Shown: piece after piece, positions 47,610 to 50,550 of the stretch
Position numbering within the stretch: position 1 is the first letter of the stretch
How the letters are laid out: each line of letters begins with the position of its first letter
Origin: Hyphomicrobiales bacterium
GTDB taxonomy: Bacteria; Pseudomonadota; Alphaproteobacteria; Rhizobiales; Rhizobiaceae
NCBI GenBank assembly: GCA_900465675.1
Contig: UBJR01000022.1
Span: 1 to 50,550 of the forward strand
Direction of reading: 5' to 3'
DNA length: 50,550 nt
Made by a program: the position numbers and the translations under genes
The notes under the pieces: generated by a model
Databases searched by the model: none
What the model saw: the letters and a program-made list of their open reading frames with translations, nothing else
Told to the model about the DNA's origin: nothing

Positions 47610-48725
47610 ATGGCAGTGCAGGATGTGATGACGGACGGCAAGCGTTCCATGTTTTCGATCGCCGCATTACGCGAAAGCCACCGGGTCGGCGATCGTACCC
47701 GGATCGCTGCCCTCGTAATCGCCCTGCTCGTCATCGGTTCCGTCTTTTCGCTGCTGTTTTCGGTCACCACAGGCGCGTCGGATGCTTCGATGTTCGACGT
47801 GCTGGCCAATCTCGGCGGCCAGGCCGATGCGCTGACCACGCGCGACCGGATCATCATCTTCGATATCCGCATGCCGCGTGCCATCCTCGGCTTCCTGGTC
47901 GGCGGATCGCTCGCCGTATCCGGAGCGGTCATGCAGGGCCTGTTCCGCAATCCGCTGGCCGATCCCGGCCTCGTCGGCGTCTCCTCGGGCGCAGGCTTTG
48001 GTGCCGTGATCATGATCGTGCTCGGCGGCTCGATTGCCATGCCGGTGTTCAATCTGCTCGGCATCTATGCGCTACCGCTCGCAGCCTTCGGCGGCGGCCT
48101 CGTCACGACGTTGCTGCTCTACAGGGTCGCCACTAGCAACGGCCAGACCTCGATCGGCACCATGCTGCTCGCCGGCATCGCGCTCGGCGCTCTGACCGGC
48201 GCCCTGACCGGCCTTCTGACATACATGGCCAACGACCAGCAACTCCGCGACCTTACATTCTGGGGCATGGGCTCGTTGGCGGGCGCCACCTGGATGAAGA
48301 TCGCCGCAGCCGCGCCGATCATCCTAGCCTCCTATATCGTGCTTCCCTTCATGGCCCGCGGCCTGAACGCCATCACGCTTGGCGAGGCAGCCGCCTTCCA
48401 CATGGGCGTGCCGGTCCAGCGGCTGAAGAATATCGCCATCGTCACGGTCGCAGCCGCAACCGGCGCCTCAGTTGCCGTCAGCGGCGGCATCGGCTTCGTC
48501 GGCATCGTCGTGCCGCATGTGCTGCGCATGGTGATCGGCCCCGACCACCGCTATCTGCTGCCCGCCTCCGCCCTGCTCGGCGGTTCGCTGCTGATCTTTG
48601 CCGATGTTCTGGCGCGCACCATCGTCGCCCCGGCCGAACTGCCGATCGGCATCATCACCGCGGCCGTCGGCGGTCCCTTCTTCCTCTGGATCCTGCTGCG
48701 CCAACGCTCGCGGCTCGCCCTTTGA
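47610..48725 (+). CDS. hmuU: HmuU haemin ABC transporter permease
   Basis: A 371-residue FecCD-family permease with about ten membrane spans. Motifs: RMPRAILGFLVGGSLAVSGA, QGLFRNPLADPGLVGVSSGA, DLTFWGMGSLAGATW and GGIGFVGIVVPHVLRMVIGPDHR, the last being the contact loop for the ATPase. The first 45 residues are cytoplasmic and may be shorter, since ATGs at 47628 and 47649 are also in frame. One base separates it from the hmuT stop. Confidence 0.93.
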   Translation: MAVQDVMTDGKRSMFSIAALRESHRVGDRTRIAALVIALLVIGSVFSLLFSVTTGASDASMFDVLANLGGQADALTTRDRIIIFDIRMPRAILGFLVGGSLAVSGAVMQGLFRNPLADPGLVGVSSGAGFGAVIMIVLGGSIAMPVFNLLGIYALPLAAFGGGLVTTLLLYRVATSNGQTSIGTMLLAGIALGALTGALTGLLTYMANDQQLRDLTFWGMGSLAGATWMKIAAAAPIILASYIVLPFMARGLNAITLGEAAAFHMGVPVQRLKNIAIVTVAAATGASVAVSGGIGFVGIVVPHVLRMVIGPDHRYLLPASALLGGSLLIFADVLARTIVAPAELPIGIITAAVGGPFFLWILLRQRSRLAL

Positions 48726-48735
48726 GAGCATTTCC

Positions 48736-49521
48736 ATGATCGAGCTTTCCAACGTCTCCGTCGATCTGTCGGGCAAGACCATCGTCCACGGCGTCAGCTT
48801 CACCGCCTGCGCCGGCGAGCTGACGGCGATCGCCGGCCCCAATGGTTCGGGCAAGACGACGACGATGAAGGCGGTATCGGGCGAGCTCCCGTCATCGGGG
48901 TCGGTCAAGATCAACGGTGCCGAGGTCAGCGGCATGGCGCCCTGGAAGCTCGCGGCCATCCGCGGCGTGCTTCCGCAGGCAAACGCCATCTCCTTTCCCT
49001 TCACCGTCCGCGAAATCGTCCGCATGGGCCTGACGACAGGCGTCAACCTTCACCCGGAACGCGCCGAGGAAACCGCCGCCCGCGCGCTCGGTGCCGTCGA
49101 TCTCCACGGTTTCGAGGGCCGCTACTATCAGGAACTGTCGGGCGGCGAGCAGCAGCGCGTCCAGCTTGCCCGCGTTCTCTGCCAGATCGCCGAACCGGTG
49201 GCCCACGGAAAGCCCTGCTGGCTGTTGCTCGACGAACCCGTCTCAAGCCTCGACATCAGCCACCAGCTGACGATCATGCGGCTCGCCCGCCAGTTCTGCG
49301 AAGCCGGCGGCGGCGTCATCGCCGTCATGCACGACCTCAACCTGACAGCACTCTTCGCCGATCAGATCGTATTGATGAAGTCGGGCCGGCTGGCAGCAGC
49401 TGGCAGCGTTCGCGAGGTGCTGACGGATCAAAACATGCAATCGGTCTTCGGCTGCCCGCTGCGCATCAATCAGGTGCCATCAGACGGCACGCCCTTCGTG
49501 CTTGCCCACAGCGCGCTCTGA
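48736..49521 (+). CDS. hmuV: HmuV haemin ABC transporter ATPase
   Basis: A 261-residue ATP-binding subunit. Walker A is AGPNGSGKTTTMK, the signature is ELSGGEQQRVQLAR, Walker B is WLLLDEPVSSLD, and the H-loop lies in VIAVMHDLNLT. It powers haem import through HmuU. The start at 48736 (MIELSNVSVDL) is ten bases after the hmuU stop; the longer frame is a shadow of hmuU. Last gene of the operon. A weak hairpin GGGAACCTTTCCC lies shortly after the stop. Confidence 0.94.
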   Translation: MIELSNVSVDLSGKTIVHGVSFTACAGELTAIAGPNGSGKTTTMKAVSGELPSSGSVKINGAEVSGMAPWKLAAIRGVLPQANAISFPFTVREIVRMGLTTGVNLHPERAEETAARALGAVDLHGFEGRYYQELSGGEQQRVQLARVLCQIAEPVAHGKPCWLLLDEPVSSLDISHQLTIMRLARQFCEAGGGVIAVMHDLNLTALFADQIVLMKSGRLAAAGSVREVLTDQNMQSVFGCPLRINQVPSDGTPFVLAHSAL

Positions 49522-49669
49522 GGCTTTTCCGGGAACCTTTCCCAGTCTTTCGCGTTCTCCGTGTCGATGATTTGGGTCATTGCCGGGCGCTTCTTCAAGA
49601 CAGCAACGGTGACGGCCTGTGATTTCAAACAGGCGGCGCATGTGCACGCCCAAAAACATGGAGAAAATC

Positions 49670-50020
49670 ATGGCTTCATCCATCCTCCAATCCGTTCGCG
49701 GCAGCCGCAAGGGCAATGGCACGCTTCACAGCATCGAAAGCACGATCGAAGATCAGATCGAGCACCTTCGCGACGAGATCGACGCCCTGACAAAGCTGGC
49801 CGCCAAGAGCTCGCGCCGCCAGTCCGACAAGCTGCGCTATCAGGCCTCTGCAGGTTATGACGAGATCGTCGGCCGTGGTGAAGACCTGCTGCGCGATCTG
49901 CAGGACGGCTACCTGCGCGGCGCATCCGAAGTGCGCGACACGGTGCGCAAGCATCCGGTTGCGACGATTGGGGCCGCGGCCGCATTCGGCCTCGTCCTTG
50001 CCCTCCTCGCCCGCCGCTAG
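49670..50020 (+). CDS. DUF883/ElaB-YqjD-like protein
   Basis: A 116-residue protein with a charged helical N-terminal part (IESTIEDQIEHLRDEIDALT) and a C-terminal membrane anchor (VATIGAAAAFGLVLALLARR) preceded by TVRKHP, the usual end of ElaB/YqjD proteins. In enterics such proteins sit in the inner membrane and can bind ribosomes in stationary phase; here the role is unknown. Start ATG 49670 follows GGAG; ATG 49658 is also in frame. It is 8 bases before the next membrane-protein gene. Confidence 0.82.
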   Translation: MASSILQSVRGSRKGNGTLHSIESTIEDQIEHLRDEIDALTKLAAKSSRRQSDKLRYQASAGYDEIVGRGEDLLRDLQDGYLRGASEVRDTVRKHPVATIGAAAAFGLVLALLARR

Positions 50021-50028
50021 GAGGCTCG

Positions 50029-50430
50029 ATGCTCTTTCCTCTACTCAGTATGCTGGTAGGAAACGGCGTTCACCGTACCGTTGCGCGGACCAAGCGCAAC
50101 GGTATTTTCATTGCCATTGCCGCGCTTTTCCTGCTGACGGCCTATGCGCTTGCGGTCACCGCAGGCGCAATCTGGCTTGCGGGAATCTATGGCCCGGTCG
50201 GGGCAGCCCTGTTCCTGGCCGCATGCGCCGTGTTCATCGCCGTGGTGGCGCTGATCGCCATGGTGATCATGAATGCGCAGGAAAAGCGCCAGGCCAGGGA
50301 TCGCCGCCTGGCGCTTGAGTCCGCCGCCGCCGCCGGCATCGGCCTGATCCGCTCGCAGCCGCTTCTGACCGCTGGGATCTTGATGGCGCTTGTGGCATCG
50401 AATTTGGTCGGGTCCAAGAAGGACGATTGA
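50029..50430 (+). CDS. Holin-like/YqjE-type small membrane protein
   Basis: A 133-residue protein with two strong central spans (FIAIAALFLLTAYALAVTAG and AALFLAACAVFIAVVALIAM), a charged helix (NAQEKRQARDRRLALES) and a weak C-terminal span. This resembles the phage-holin-superfamily-III/YqjE proteins found next to YqjD-like genes. The ATG follows TAGGAGGCTCG, a strong ribosome site overlapping the upstream stop region. Envelope stress role is inference. Confidence 0.78.
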   Translation: MLFPLLSMLVGNGVHRTVARTKRNGIFIAIAALFLLTAYALAVTAGAIWLAGIYGPVGAALFLAACAVFIAVVALIAMVIMNAQEKRQARDRRLALESAAAAGIGLIRSQPLLTAGILMALVASNLVGSKKDD

Positions 50431-50454
50431 TCCTTTAGTTGCCGTCTCACCGGA

Positions 50455-50550
50455 GCCCCCTCATCCGGCCCTACCGGCCCACTTTCTCCCCAGGGGGAGA
50501 AGAGACGGAGGCGCCGCAACACTTCCCTTCTCCCCTCGGGGAGAGCGACT
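50455..50550. repeat. Rhizobial intergenic palindromic repeat (RIME-like), cut by window edge
   Basis: The tail starts CCCCCTCATCCGGCCCTACC and contains two hairpin-forming segments, CTTTCTCCCCAGGGGGAGAA and CTTCTCCCCTCGGGGAGAG. This matches the well-known mosaic intergenic repeats of Rhizobiaceae, which usually begin CCCCTCATCCGGCC and carry CTTCTCCCC palindromes. It continues beyond the right edge. Confidence 0.75.

Noticed and set aside
1..50550. CRISPR arrays, tRNA or rRNA genes, transposases, phage integration sites
   Set aside because: No regularly spaced repeats, tRNA-like cloverleaf, IS terminal repeats or transposase/integrase motifs were seen on either strand by eye.

Overview
The window looks like chromosomal DNA of a Rhizobiaceae member, most likely Rhizobium of the leguminosarum/etli type. 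The evidence is high GC, an ExoF/ExoP/ExoY-type polysaccharide locus, a tonB gene divergent from hmuPSTUV (an arrangement known from R. leguminosarum), RirA-type TGA-N9-TCA iron boxes, a ThuA/Gfo-Idh-MocA pair, and a rhizobial intergenic palindromic element at the right end. Species assignment is inference.

Left part (about 0.5-36 kb): one large surface-polysaccharide locus with a nonribosomal peptide/polyketide assembly line in its middle. Polysaccharide genes: outer-membrane export protein (586-1908), a Wzc/ExoP-type copolymerase-kinase fused to a GT2 glycosyltransferase (1927-5139), a GT4 (5143-6399), an ExoY-type initiating sugar-phosphate transferase (6522-7226), a Wzx flippase (7602-9119), a TIGR04325-type methyltransferase (9150-9971), a GH16 glycanase (28552-29409), a Wzy-type polymerase (29554-30984), a pyruvyl transferase (30981-32207) and a second GT4 (34326-35516). 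Two regulators sit inside the locus: a Crp/Fnr-type protein and a LuxR-type protein with a degenerate receiver.

The embedded assembly line (10-28 kb): a minus-strand, overlapping, probably translationally coupled operon runs A-PCP (28269) to KS-AT-ACP-aminotransferase-C-A-PCP (26353) to C-[A remnant]-PCP-TE (18275) to a formyltransferase-like/beta-propeller protein (15447). Next to it lie a phosphopantetheinyl transferase, a DegT-family PLP aminotransferase and a GMC oxidoreductase. The A domain of the hybrid protein carries a glycine-like code (DILQLGMIWK), the AT has the malonyl-type HAFH motif, and the internal aminotransferase predicts a beta-amino group. The last protein is odd: its C domain has HQSCFDG instead of HHxxxDG, its A domain lacks the whole N-terminal core, and its TE has Cys in place of the nucleophilic Ser. 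A CTAG-containing box, best CTTTCGGCTAGGCTCC, recurs upstream of the polysaccharide and NRPS transcription units and suggests one regulon. I infer a small beta-amino-acid/glycine peptide made together with, and perhaps attached to, a cell-surface glycan.

Middle part (36-42 kb): ordinary accessory metabolism. It holds a DUF1236 glycine-zipper protein, a ThuA and oxidoreductase pair with a LacI-type palindrome, a TetR/SMR efflux pair with its own operator, a group II truncated haemoglobin, DUF423 and GNAT genes, a pentapeptide-repeat protein and a TIM-barrel isomerase.

Right part (42-50 kb): haem and iron. A minus-strand operon encodes a DUF2325 protein, an 86-residue unknown, an IsdG/HmuQ-like monooxygenase and a VOC protein, with a perfect TGA-N9-TCA box upstream. 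Then come tonB and a small secreted protein, divergent from hemP-hmuS-hmuT-hmuU-hmuV. The end holds a DUF883-like and a holin-like membrane protein and an intergenic repeat cut by the window edge. No tRNA, rRNA, CRISPR array or transposase was seen.
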